Source: Gammaproteobacteria bacterium RIFCSPHIGHO2_12_FULL_37_14 (lineage in GTDB: Bacteria > Pseudomonadota > Gammaproteobacteria > DSM-16500). Taken from it: 9,500 nucleotides of DNA. This document shows positions 1 to 6,876 of this stretch, in pieces (the first letter of the stretch is position 1; each line of letters begins with the position of its first letter). The translations under genes were made by a program, and so were the position numbers. A model generated the notes under the pieces. The model saw only the letters and a program-made list of their open reading frames with translations. It was not told where the DNA came from and did no database searches. Location: the NCBI GenBank assembly GCA_001801485.1, contig MGXV01000028.1, positions 123,030 to 132,529 of the forward strand, read 5' to 3'.

Positions 1-1
1 A

Positions 2-1033
2 GAGGAACAGCGATTTGCTAGGTATCCGGATGAGCTAATATCTATTGTAAAAGCTCTTTCAACACAGACTAGCCATATTGTAATCGATGAAGTTCAAAAG
101 TTACCAAAATTATTAGATGTCGTTCATGAGCTGATTGAGACAAGTTCTAAAAAATTTATTTTAACAGGATCTAGTGCACGCAAATTAAAACATGGTGGCG
201 CTAATTTACTTGCTGGTCGAGCTTTTGTTTATCATTTGCATCCCTTTTCTTACTTAGAGGTTTCACCGCGTGGTAGCTTGGTTGATTATTTACAATGGGG
301 GACGTTACCAAAAATTATTGAGTATATAACACCGGAAAAAAAACGACTCTACCTAGAAGCTTATACCAATACTTATTTGAAAGAAGAAATATGGGCGGAA
401 CAATTCATTCGTGAACTGGATCCTTTTCGAAAATTTTTAGAAGTTGCAGCTCAATCTAATGGTAAAATTATCAATTTTTCAAATATTGCTAGAGATGTGG
501 GCGTTAGTGATAATACAATTCAAAAATATTTTTCTATTCTCGAAGATACCTTACTAGGTTTTTTTCTAGAAGCATTTCAGCATTCATTTAGAAAACGTCT
601 TAGTAAAACACCAAAATTCTATTTTTTTGATCCGGGTGTCGTACGGGCTTTAACTTCGCAACTCAGCTTGCCTTTACTGCAAAGCACTAGCCAATATGGC
701 GAGATATTTGAGCATTTTATTATTTTGCAATGTAAACAATTAGCAAGTTATTATTATCGCGAATATCGTTTTTCTTATCTGAAAACAAAAGATAACGCAG
801 AAATTGATTTAATTGTTGAAAGTCCTGGGTTGCCTTTATTATTTATTGAAATCAAAAGTAGTAATAATGTACAGCCTGCTCATTTAACGAAATTTAACGT
901 GCTTGTTCAAGAATTTGGAAATTGTGAAGCCATTTGTTTGAGTTGTGACCCTTATCCCAAACAATACAACAATATAAAAGTATTGCCTTGGATGCAAGGA
1001 ATTCAGCAATATTTCACTACGACTATTGAATAA
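2..1033 (+). CDS. AAA-type ATPase with C-terminal DUF4143/nuclease-like domain, 5'-truncated by window edge
   Basis: The frame is open from base 2, so the 343 codons seen are the C-terminal part of a longer protein; an internal TTG at 236 is not a credible start. Residue numbers refer to this fragment. Residues 25-35 (HIVIDEVQKLP) are a Walker B strand with the DE pair, and 52-63 (FILTGSSARKLK) are a sensor-1-like strand. LAGRA at 70-74 is the conserved turn of this family. Residues 158-187 look like a winged helix (NIARDVGVSDNTIQKYF). The C-terminal part has a PD-(D/E)xK-like pattern: D269 in EIDLIV, then E283 and K285 in FIEIKSS. The P-loop must lie in the roughly 50 missing N-terminal residues, since full-length relatives run to about 370-420. 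These proteins are widespread single-gene accessory ATPases, sometimes called toxin/antitoxin-like, with no settled function. The family call is firm; the biological role is unknown. Confidence 0.9.
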   Translation, partial: EEQRFARYPDELISIVKALSTQTSHIVIDEVQKLPKLLDVVHELIETSSKKFILTGSSARKLKHGGANLLAGRAFVYHLHPFSYLEVSPRGSLVDYLQWGTLPKIIEYITPEKKRLYLEAYTNTYLKEEIWAEQFIRELDPFRKFLEVAAQSNGKIINFSNIARDVGVSDNTIQKYFSILEDTLLGFFLEAFQHSFRKRLSKTPKFYFFDPGVVRALTSQLSLPLLQSTSQYGEIFEHFIILQCKQLASYYYREYRFSYLKTKDNAEIDLIVESPGLPLLFIEIKSSNNVQPAHLTKFNVLVQEFGNCEAICLSCDPYPKQYNNIKVLPWMQGIQQYFTTTIE

Positions 1034-1333
1034 TTACAATATCTCTGCAAAAAAATTCTTCATCTCCCTCCACGAACATGCATCAGCTTTTTTTCATATA
1101 GGTACTGCAGGTAAACGTAAGTTTTTTCAGCCCAACAATACCAGTGTGGCTCCAATTTTCTTAATAACCATCCAAGCAGCCTCATTGAGATAAATAGAGC
1201 TTTAACAAGATTAGACGTTAAATTAAAGTGCCCCATTAAAATATTTTAGGTATTTATTACCTATAGATTGACACAAATCACTAAGAGTAAAATGAGTGAA
1301 AATATTTTTATAAGTTAGAAAAAACGGGGTAGC
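1034..1333. other. Intergenic region between ATPase and membrane-protein gene
   Basis: This 300-base AT-rich gap holds no gene I can support. A 58-codon minus-strand ORF runs from 1236 to 1060 (starts MGHFNLTSNL, rich in W, Y and L), but it has no ribosome site and no recognisable family. A plus-strand frame between about 1032 and 1190 is also open without a start. Both could be the residue of a decayed gene. The last 70 bases look like the promoter and leader of the downstream membrane-protein gene. Confidence 0.5.
1268..1293 (+). promoter_or_regulatory. Candidate sigma-70 promoter for the 666-aa membrane protein
   Basis: A perfect -35 hexamer TTGACA lies at 1268-1273. TAAAAT at 1288-1293 matches five of six -10 bases, but the 14-base spacer is short of the usual 16-18, so strength is doubtful. 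The start codon is 41 bases downstream of the -10 box. Purely a consensus match. Confidence 0.3.
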
Positions 1334-3334
1334 ATGTCAAACGCACGAAGTACTAATGAGAAAATAGGATTAATAGGAAACAAGGCAGAAACGGCACATA
1401 ATAAAATTAAAACCGAACAACCGCACTGCTTGCAAGTGACTCGACAAGCTAAAAGTAATTGTAATGCCTTTTTTGGCAAAAACCTAATAAAAGCAAAAGA
1501 AACCATTTCTCACCTTAAACCTAGGTTGCCAACCGCCTCAGAAACTCTAACAGCTGCGAGTTCATCAGTAGCAATTGTCGATGCGCTAGCTGATGGTGTG
1601 GTTGACTTCTCACAAACCCTCACCACCGTTTCTGCGTTCAACCTAGTAGAAATAAATCCTATCACCTTACGGCAACCCTTAATTTTGTTAGGATTAGCTT
1701 CAATACCATTTCTAACATCCTTAGGATTTGCCGCATTATTAATTAGAGAAAATAATGAATTGATCCACTGTGGCATGACAAAATATCATGATTCGCATTT
1801 ATCTATAAGTGCATTTATAAAACAACAACTTAAAATGGGAGCACGATTTGCTGCGCGTAAACCTATTGACTGTGGGGTTTTAACTATCTATGGATTAGGC
1901 GAATCAACCATCTTCATTTCAAATGCAGGATATGTAGTGAATCAATTTGGCGGCTCATTGCTGAATAGCTGGCTGTTATATCCCGTGGCAGGAGCCGCAT
2001 TCTTAGTTACATTACAGACGATGACGGTTAACGGCCCTCACCTATTGCACTTTATGAGACATGGAATGAATGTTCCAGATTATACGCGAAACATACACAA
2101 TCGAATGTTGAGATTCGCAGCCGTTGGGATAGTGCATGTGCCTCCTATAACTAGCGCTATGATTGCAGGTATGTTATGTACCTCTGAGTTTTATGAATTG
2201 CTCAATCATGTGTTAAAGCGCGCGGGTGAGGAAGGCGATATCGCTGATAAGATGGCATTTATTGCCGTTTTCCTTGGGATAATTTTCGCGCTTGGTCGCT
2301 ATGTCATGTATGGCAAGTATTTTGCAGCAATCAATGCCATTAAGATGTGTCATTTAGTTGAAGAAGGATTTATAAAATTTGTTGCAAATAATTTTATTCC
2401 AAAACCAGATAAGCTAGTACGCAAGCTTTTTTTATATCCCGGCAGTTTGCTCATCACACTAGCTTCAAGCATCGTTGGTTTTGGTGCTTTCTGTGAATTT
2501 TTTGCTATGATATTGGGCAAAACAAATGGTGAATCCTCTAAAAAAGCAATGTCATCGGCGACATACGCTACTTTATTTTCAACAGCAATGCTTACTTCAG
2601 GAGCCGAGGCATTTGCAGTAGAAGCAAGAAGTATGCTGGAATTATCAGGCTTAGGTGAATTAGAAGAAGTTAGGTATTACTCAGAAGTTGCTGTGCACAC
2701 AGAAGAACCCACCAGTCATTATACGATAAGTAAAACTTTTGTGGATTTATTACGAGCATTGGGTGTTGCTCTCATTAAGATTGGGTACGATTGGAGCATG
2801 CCATCATCCGTTCCCGCTACAGAAATAAGAATACAGAATAATCTGATGGGCGCTCTACTATTAGCAGTGTTTAGTGTTGCACTGCAAGCTATTATAATAG
2901 GTTATAAAAAATTACCATCCGAATTACCATCCGATCGTAATCGTGTAAATGCCGATGCGCATGATGCTGTTGAAGCCCAGATACCAACTGTACAAACAGA
3001 AACATTGACAAGAAACGCGTACGTTATTAATCTCTTTATTCTGGGGATGATGGTTCTTTCAATTACTTCTATTACCCAATTAGTTATTCGCGATGCATTG
3101 TTAAGGAATGCTGAAAATGAAGAAAGCCGCTTAACGACGGCCCAAATAACTGCTACCACTATAGGATCACTAACTTCTGTTTATGGGTTTCGAGCACTAA
3201 GCTATGGAAAAAAAATGGCGCTGAGAATCGCAAATAACTGTTCTGCTTTATTCCATCATTCAGATACAGAACTAACTAATCATCTACAATTCCCCAATAA
3301 CCCAAATGTCGATGGTTATCGGCCTGCCAATTGA
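1334..3334 (+). CDS. Large polytopic membrane protein of unknown function
   Basis: I do not recognise a family. The 666 residues begin with a hydrophilic, basic N-terminus of about 110 residues without a signal peptide. Hydrophobic segments follow near 113-137, 205-229, 258-282, 305-325, 364-394, 410-428, 502-523, 562-586 and 605-622. That gives about eight to ten membrane spans, with polar loops near 430-470 and 525-560 and a polar tail from about 635. No transporter signature, ATP motif or catalytic motif stands out. The ATG at 1334 is preceded by GGGG at 1326-1329, an acceptable ribosome site, and no upstream in-frame start looks better. The gene stands alone, converging on the PAS-LuxR gene with a 10-base gap. 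The long cytosol-like N-terminus, lack of homology and probable Legionellales setting would be compatible with a host-interaction protein, but nothing in the sequence proves it. The coding assignment is strong because of length and consistent hydrophobic periodicity. Confidence 0.85.
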   Translation: MSNARSTNEKIGLIGNKAETAHNKIKTEQPHCLQVTRQAKSNCNAFFGKNLIKAKETISHLKPRLPTASETLTAASSSVAIVDALADGVVDFSQTLTTVSAFNLVEINPITLRQPLILLGLASIPFLTSLGFAALLIRENNELIHCGMTKYHDSHLSISAFIKQQLKMGARFAARKPIDCGVLTIYGLGESTIFISNAGYVVNQFGGSLLNSWLLYPVAGAAFLVTLQTMTVNGPHLLHFMRHGMNVPDYTRNIHNRMLRFAAVGIVHVPPITSAMIAGMLCTSEFYELLNHVLKRAGEEGDIADKMAFIAVFLGIIFALGRYVMYGKYFAAINAIKMCHLVEEGFIKFVANNFIPKPDKLVRKLFLYPGSLLITLASSIVGFGAFCEFFAMILGKTNGESSKKAMSSATYATLFSTAMLTSGAEAFAVEARSMLELSGLGELEEVRYYSEVAVHTEEPTSHYTISKTFVDLLRALGVALIKIGYDWSMPSSVPATEIRIQNNLMGALLLAVFSVALQAIIIGYKKLPSELPSDRNRVNADAHDAVEAQIPTVQTETLTRNAYVINLFILGMMVLSITSITQLVIRDALLRNAENEESRLTTAQITATTIGSLTSVYGFRALSYGKKMALRIANNCSALFHHSDTELTNHLQFPNNPNVDGYRPAN

Positions 3335-3344
3335 TGTGGAATTC

Positions 3345-3926
3345 TCAAAAAATATAATCGATAAATTTATCGATTAGCTCACCACGAGAAGATGATTTTG
3401 TTTTGAATCGAATTTTTTCTATGTAGTGTTCAACTGTGCGATGTGAAATCTGAATGATTTGCCCTATTTTTTTAGCTGAGTGCCCGCGAATTAAAAGACG
3501 GAATACCTCATTTTCACGTTTAGTTAGTAATTCACTAAGCATTCCTGCTGGTTCTGTTGTAGGTAAATAATGCGATACTCCAACAATCCCCAGAATTTTT
3601 TTGGTTTGCTTATTAAAGAAAGGGGTTTTTATTACAAGAAAATGTATTCTTTGATCTTGCAAAGTGGCGGTGTCTTCAAATTGCATGGTCATACCACATT
3701 CCATCACCTGACGATCACACATTCGATATAATTCAGCCTCATCAGCTTGAATGAACGGAAGGTCGTGATCTGTTCGGCCAACAATATCTTTCGGTGAAGA
3801 TAAACGCAATGATTTCGCCATCAAGTCATTACATCCAAGTAATAGTCCATTTTGATTTTTCCAATAGGTCCATACTCTTCCAGGGATGTCTAAAAGAGAC
3901 TCTGGATTAAGATTAAATTTTGGCAT
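3345..3926 (-). CDS. PAS domain / LuxR-type helix-turn-helix transcriptional regulator
   Basis: A 193-residue regulator. Roughly residues 15-120 form a PAS-like sensor (VWTYWKNQNGLLLGCNDLMAK, then DIVGRTDHDLPF and FFNKQTKKILGIVGVSHY), likely cytoplasmic. Residues about 132-193 are a GerE/LuxR DNA-binding domain with the hallmark LTKRENEVFRLLIRGHSAKK and SHRTVEHYIEKIR. No receiver domain is present, so it is not a classical two-component response regulator. I chose the ATG at 3926; a TTG two codons upstream (3932) has GGAA four bases away and is a possible alternative. A strong orphan ribosome-binding-like AAAGGAG (minus strand, 3964-3970) lies too far upstream to serve either start. Small PAS-LuxR proteins of this layout are common in Legionella and Coxiella relatives. 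The gene is convergent with the large membrane protein; a functional link is possible but not shown. Confidence 0.88.
   Translation of the reverse strand: MPKFNLNPESLLDIPGRVWTYWKNQNGLLLGCNDLMAKSLRLSSPKDIVGRTDHDLPFIQADEAELYRMCDRQVMECGMTMQFEDTATLQDQRIHFLVIKTPFFNKQTKKILGIVGVSHYLPTTEPAGMLSELLTKRENEVFRLLIRGHSAKKIGQIIQISHRTVEHYIEKIRFKTKSSSRGELIDKFIDYIF
3355..3376. repeat. Perfect 22-bp palindrome at the convergent gene junction
   Basis: The half-site taatcgataaa is followed exactly by its reverse complement, giving a 22-bp perfect inverted repeat within the last codons of the PAS-LuxR gene. On the minus strand it is followed by ATTTTTTGAG, so it could act as a weak, AT-rich intrinsic terminator whose U-run overlaps the stop codon. 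Coding constraint on ELIDKFIDYIF may explain part of the pattern. Confidence 0.5.
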
Positions 3927-4046
3927 CAGCAATCTATTCCAATAATGTAAATTTGATATTTTACTCCTTTAAAAATTAAGGGAAGCTTAAAACCAGGGAT
4001 TTTCGCCTTTGAATTAGGGTAAATGCATCTAAATTTCTTTGAAATC

Positions 4047-4052
4047 ATTATA
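4047..4052 (-). promoter_or_regulatory. Candidate -10 box for the PAS-LuxR gene
   Basis: The minus strand reads TATAAT exactly, about 120 bases upstream of the regulator start. No good -35 lies at 17 bases; TTGATA at 4075-4080 (minus) is 22 bases away, so the match is incomplete. It overlaps the edge of the 18-bp repeat. Confidence 0.25.
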
Positions 4053-4066
4053 GGGCATCAATTATC
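4049..4066 (+). repeat. 18-bp direct repeat, copy 1
   Basis: The sequence tatagggcatcaattatc is identical to the last 18 bases of the window (9483-9500). The base before it differs between copies (t here, g there), so the left edge of the identity is defined; the right edge is cut off at copy 2. An inverted copy was not found in the window. Confidence 0.75.
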
Positions 4067-4102
4067 TCTAAGGATATCAAACTAAGATGGTCAGTAAAAA
4101 TT

Positions 4103-4303
4103 TTAGCAGAAATCAGTACTCTTGAGGCGTTTACGCGACTCTATTATTTTCCATCTTAAAACAATTAACATGGCGATAAATGACGATATTAATAAAAACC
4201 ACATTACTCCTGTAAAGCCGTGGATAAATACTTTATTGAAAAGTTCATGTATGAAATCATCCATTGATAATTGTAATGAATGAGCTGGATTAGAAATTAA
4301 TTC
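4103..4303 (-). pseudogene. C-terminal fragment of an integral membrane protein (MFS-like), cut by the IS
   Basis: Reading leftwards from the IS boundary, 66 codons stay open to a TAA at 4103-4105. The peptide begins ELISNPAHS and contains an amphipathic stretch (SMDDFIHELFNKVF), one clear membrane span (GFTGVMWFLLISSFIAMLIVLRW) and a basic tail ending KRLKSTDFC. This resembles the last helix and cytoplasmic tail of a multidrug MFS transporter, but the match is by style only. The frame runs straight into the IS end, so the rest of the gene was upstream of the insertion point. The DNA beyond the other IS end does not continue it. An internal ATG (4264) could make a 53-residue one-span protein, but I favour a remnant. 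Confidence 0.5.
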
Positions 4304-4362
4304 GTAACTCCCCAGGTACCGTCATCGCGAGGCCGCGCAGCGTTTGGCCGTGGCGATCCAGT
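4304..4362 (+). repeat. Left 59-bp terminal inverted repeat of the IS66-like element
   Basis: It begins gtaactccccaggtacc and ends gcgatccagt. It is an exact reverse complement of 5290-5348. It is far richer in G and C than the surrounding DNA. Positions 4324-4357 can fold on themselves (atcgcgaggcc against ggccgtggcgat, imperfect). Confidence 0.9.
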
Positions 4363-4419
4363 CACCGAACAATATTATCAAAGCACTTGAAAAAAGCATG
4401 AAATATGCTCAAATAGCGC

Positions 4420-5281
4420 ATGGATGAAAAAGACCTATTAATTCAAAAACTAATGGACAGGATCGCTGCTCTGGAGAAACTTGTAGAGCAACAAGCAGCT
4501 AGGATTGCAGAGCTAGAAAAACGCCTTAATAAAAATAGCAGTAACAGTTCTAAGCCACCTTCAAGTGATGGTCTGTCAAAGCCACCGAGAACGAATTCTC
4601 TACGGCAAAAAGGTAAAAATAAAAGTGGCGGACAACTAGGCCACAAAGGCGACACCCTCAAACAAACTCAAACGCCAGACAAGATCGAACGGCATAAGCT
4701 ATCGCAATGTCCCACATGTTTAGCGCCACTCACATCAGTTGAGCCACTGCGCCTACTTAAGCGCCAAGTTTTTGATATTCCACCACCAAAGATTGAAGTA
4801 ACAGAGCATCAAGCAGAGATAAAAATATGTTTATGCTGCAACAAGCGAGCGTTATCGACATGCCCATGGAGATCAATTAATCTCAGAAGAAAAATTAAAT
4901 CGATTAACAAATTTTTATGACCAAATTGTAGAGGGAGGCATTTTTTATCATGAACATTTACCTGCATTTTCAGAGAGAAAAGGCCGTGACCGAAAGGCAC
5001 GTCGCGCTGGACACAATTTAGTTTTAAGATTAAAAAATCATCGTGATGATGTATTGCGATTTTTAATTGATCCTCTCGTACCATTTACTAATAACCAAGC
5101 TGAGCGTGATATACGCATGATGAAATGTAAGCAGAAAATATCTGGTGGTTTTCGAACAATGAAAGGCGCTGAAATTTTTGCACGCATCCGTGGATTTATT
5201 TCAACTGCGCGAAAACAAGGCTGGAATATTTTTGAATCGATTCAGCAGGTGGTGCGCGGTTGTGTCCCAGTGCCAGTTTAG
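4420..5281 (+). pseudogene. tnpC: IS66-family transposase TnpC, central deletion with frame change
   Basis: The N-terminal piece (from ATG 4420) has a coiled-coil/leucine-rich helix (about residues 5-37), the SNSSKPPSSDG linker and GGQLGHKG. A zinc-finger follows with C97-x2-C100 and C137-x2-C140. After CNKR (about residue 143) the frame is wrong and stops at 4918-4920. The C-terminal piece is in the next frame, recognisable from about 4865 (HGDQLISEEKLNRL) to TAG at 5279-5281. It includes LPAF, VPFTNNQAERDIRMMKCKQKISGGFRT and IFARIRGFISTARKQG. The glutamate of NNQAERD (codon 5102-5104) is the last DDE residue and survives; the two catalytic aspartates are in the missing part. The junction lies near 4845-4865. 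The two pieces total about 280 codons against about 480-510 for intact relatives. Inactive. Confidence 0.88.
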
Positions 5282-5294
5282 CCATCTAAACTGG
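5273..5294. repeat. Stem-loop over the tnpC stop codon
   Basis: CCAGTTTAG (5273-5281) and CTAAACTGG (5286-5294) form a perfect 9-bp stem with a four-base ccat loop. It includes the tnpC stop and the first bases of the right terminal repeat. There is no U-run after it, so it is not a typical intrinsic terminator; it may limit read-through or be part of the transposon end. Confidence 0.55.
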
Positions 5295-5348
5295 ATCGCC
5301 ACGGCCAAACGCTGCGCGGCCTCGCGATGACGGTACCTGGGGAGTTAC
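5290..5348 (-). repeat. Right 59-bp terminal inverted repeat of the IS66-like element
   Basis: Exact reverse complement of 4304-4362, ending ggtacctggggagttac. The identity stops sharply on both sides: inwards at 5289 and outwards at 5349. Confidence 0.9.
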
Positions 5349-5368
5349 CAAAAAACTTGATTATCGAG

Positions 5369-5386
5369 TTAAAGCATGCTCTTTAA
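5369..5386. promoter_or_regulatory. Near-palindromic operator-like site upstream of the alkylation-repair operon
   Basis: The site ttaaagcatgctctttaa has TTAAAG/CTTTAA arms around a self-complementary AGCATGCT. Its centre lies about 70 bases before the start codon of the Ada-AlkA fusion. It contains AAAGCATG, partly like the E. coli Ada box AAAGCGCA. It is a plausible binding site for the encoded activator, from position and partial motif only. Confidence 0.3.
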
Positions 5387-5431
5387 ACCCTGATAGACTT
5401 CCGTTTTTGGCTAGCTCATCGAGTTTCATGT

Positions 5432-5440
5432 TGATATGAT
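5432..5440 (+). promoter_or_regulatory. Extended -10 promoter immediately before the Ada-AlkA start
   Basis: TGATATGAT is a TGn extended -10 followed by TATGAT (5435-5440), one base off consensus. Transcription starting the usual 6-8 bases downstream would begin at about 5446-5448, right at the ATG at 5449. There is no good -35 at 17 bases, as expected for an extended -10 or activator-dependent promoter. Confidence 0.45.
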
Positions 5441-5448
5441 AACTCCCT

Positions 5449-6876
5449 ATGAAAACGTCTTATAATAATGAAGAATTTTATCGCGCCCATTTAGCCCGTG
5501 ATCCAAGGTTTGATGGAAAATTTTTTGTGGCTGTAAAAACAACAAGGATTTATTGTCGGCCAGTATGTCCCGCCAGAAAAGCTAGATTAAGAAATTTAGA
5601 ATTTTTTATTCACGCAGCACAAGCAGAAGAAGCAGGTTATCGCCCTTGTTTGCGTTGCAGGCCAGAAACTGCTCCAGGGTCTCACGCTTGGATTGGAACG
5701 TCTTCAACTGTTCAGCGTGCCATTCGTATGATGGACTATTTTGCCTTAGAGGGATTGTCTATCAAGGACATAGCAGAAAAGTTAGGGTTAGGAGAACGTT
5801 GGCTGCGCGAACTTTTTCAACAGCAAGTGGGTGCGAGCCCTCAAACGATTCTTATTTCAAGGAAGCTCGATATTGCTAGAAACTTACTAGATAACTCAGC
5901 ACTGTCCATTACAGATATTGCCTTCAGTTCTGGATTCCAATCGATTCGGCGTTTTAATGATGCCTTCAAAGCACGATTTAAAAAACCACCGAATGCTTTC
6001 AGGCAAGATAAGCTGTCTTCCACAGGGACCCTACATTTTCAATTAAACTACCGACCACCCTATGCATGGGACAGTATGATTCATTTTTTAAGTAATCGTG
6101 CAATTACTGGAATTGAATTGGTTGAAAATAACGTTTATCAACGTCTTATCGCATATGGTGAAACACGCGGTTGGTTTCAGGCCAGAATTATCCAGGATAA
6201 CAAAATTGAATTTATAATTAAATTAAATAAAAATTCAAACATATTGGAGTTAATTGCAAGATTAAAAAATATTTTTGATCTTGACGCTGACCCAATGGCT
6301 ATTGAAAACGATCTTAAAAAAGATAAAAAATTAAAACCGTTTTTAGCACAACATAGAGGTTTAAGAATAGCTGGTACTTGGGATGGTTTTGAGCTTGCTG
6401 TTCGAGCTATTGTGGGCCAAAAAATCAGCGTCAAAGCAGCACGAACGGTTCTTAGTAGAATAGTCAATATTTGCGGGGAAAAACAGAATTTTGATCCATC
6501 AATTCCGCTTGAACGCTTCTTCCCAACACCAAAAAATATTCTTTCAGCTGATTTATCAAATACGGGTTTAACTTCATCAAAAATTGAAACTCTTAAATTA
6601 GTCGCATCTGTTGTCGAAGATAAAACTCTTGTTCTTGATGGAACGAAATGTTTTGATGAAACCTGTCGGAAGCTTCTCTCAATAAAGGGAATTGGCATAT
6701 GGACAGTTGAATATATTGCGATGCGCGCACTCAAGAATCCAGATGCATTTCCAGAGACAGATTTAGAACTTCAAAAGAAAATATCTCACCTTCAATTAAA
6801 CCCACAAAATTGGATTCCATGGCGCGCTTATGGCGCAATTCTTCTTTGGAATATAAAACTGAGTAACGAAAAATGA
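5449..6876 (+). CDS. alkA: Ada N-domain / AraC HTH / AlkA fusion: methyl-sensing activator and 3-methyladenine DNA glycosylase II
   Basis: A 475-residue three-part protein. Residues about 5-78 are the Ada zinc domain, with C36, C40, C67 and C70 (YCRPVCP and RPCLRCRP). C36 matches the Ada cysteine that takes a methyl group from DNA phosphotriesters and switches on DNA binding. Residues about 85-185 are an AraC-type double helix-turn-helix (LSIKDIAEKLGLGERWLRELF; ITDIAFSSGFQSIRRFNDAFK). Residues about 195-305 are the AlkA N-terminal fold. Residues about 310-470 are the HhH-GPD glycosylase, with the hairpin LLSIKGIGIWTVEYIA (409-424) and catalytic aspartate D438 in FPETDLEL. It excises alkylated bases such as 3-methyladenine and probably activates its own operon on methylation. 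The methyltransferase domain of E. coli Ada is absent, supplied by ogt next door; the same split is known in Mycobacterium tuberculosis. No ribosome site precedes ATG 5449 and there is no later start before the zinc domain, so the mRNA may be leaderless. All key residues are present. Confidence 0.95.
   Translation: MKTSYNNEEFYRAHLARDPRFDGKFFVAVKTTRIYCRPVCPARKARLRNLEFFIHAAQAEEAGYRPCLRCRPETAPGSHAWIGTSSTVQRAIRMMDYFALEGLSIKDIAEKLGLGERWLRELFQQQVGASPQTILISRKLDIARNLLDNSALSITDIAFSSGFQSIRRFNDAFKARFKKPPNAFRQDKLSSTGTLHFQLNYRPPYAWDSMIHFLSNRAITGIELVENNVYQRLIAYGETRGWFQARIIQDNKIEFIIKLNKNSNILELIARLKNIFDLDADPMAIENDLKKDKKLKPFLAQHRGLRIAGTWDGFELAVRAIVGQKISVKAARTVLSRIVNICGEKQNFDPSIPLERFFPTPKNILSADLSNTGLTSSKIETLKLVASVVEDKTLVLDGTKCFDETCRKLLSIKGIGIWTVEYIAMRALKNPDAFPETDLELQKKISHLQLNPQNWIPWRAYGAILLWNIKLSNEK

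Larger units (their letters stand above)
3927..4102. other. Upstream region of the PAS-LuxR gene
   Basis: Non-coding, AT-rich. It carries a perfect minus-strand -10 box (4047-4052), an orphan AAAGGAG ribosome-site-like motif (3964-3970, minus strand) and one copy of an 18-bp repeat (4049-4066). No ORF of interest was seen here. Confidence 0.45.
4304..5348 (+). mobile_element. Internally deleted IS66-family insertion sequence (1045 bp, non-autonomous)
   Basis: The element is bounded by perfect 59-bp inverted repeats beginning GTAA and ending TTAC, as is usual for IS66-family ends. It carries one transposase remnant of the TnpC type and no tnpA or tnpB, as in the ISBst12-like subgroup. Intact members of that group are about 1.6-1.8 kb, so about 0.6-0.7 kb of the transposase centre has been lost. 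IS66 elements normally make 8-bp target duplications; the flanks here are attaattc and caaaaaac, which do not match. With intact ends it could still be mobilised by a full-length relative elsewhere in the genome. Confidence 0.85.

Noticed and set aside
1060..1236. 58-codon minus-strand ORF in the first intergenic gap
   Set aside because: No ribosome site, no family resemblance, odd composition and competing open frames on the other strand; mentioned only under the intergenic entry.
1315..1776. Minus-strand ORFs of 63 and 88 codons opposite the membrane-protein gene
   Set aside because: Antisense shadows of a long real gene, without motifs or ribosome sites.
4296..5356. Target-site duplication around the IS
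   Set aside because: Checked the 8 bases outside each end: attaattc and caaaaaac do not match.
5361..5429. 22-codon minus-strand ORF (MKLDELAKNG...) in the alkylation-operon promoter region
   Set aside because: Very short, overlaps the promoter elements and has no further support; could be a gene scrap but cannot be argued.
6177..6734. 185-codon minus-strand ORF opposite the AlkA domain
   Set aside because: Long, but antisense to a fully recognised catalytic domain; its composition mirrors the sense codons and it has no family features.
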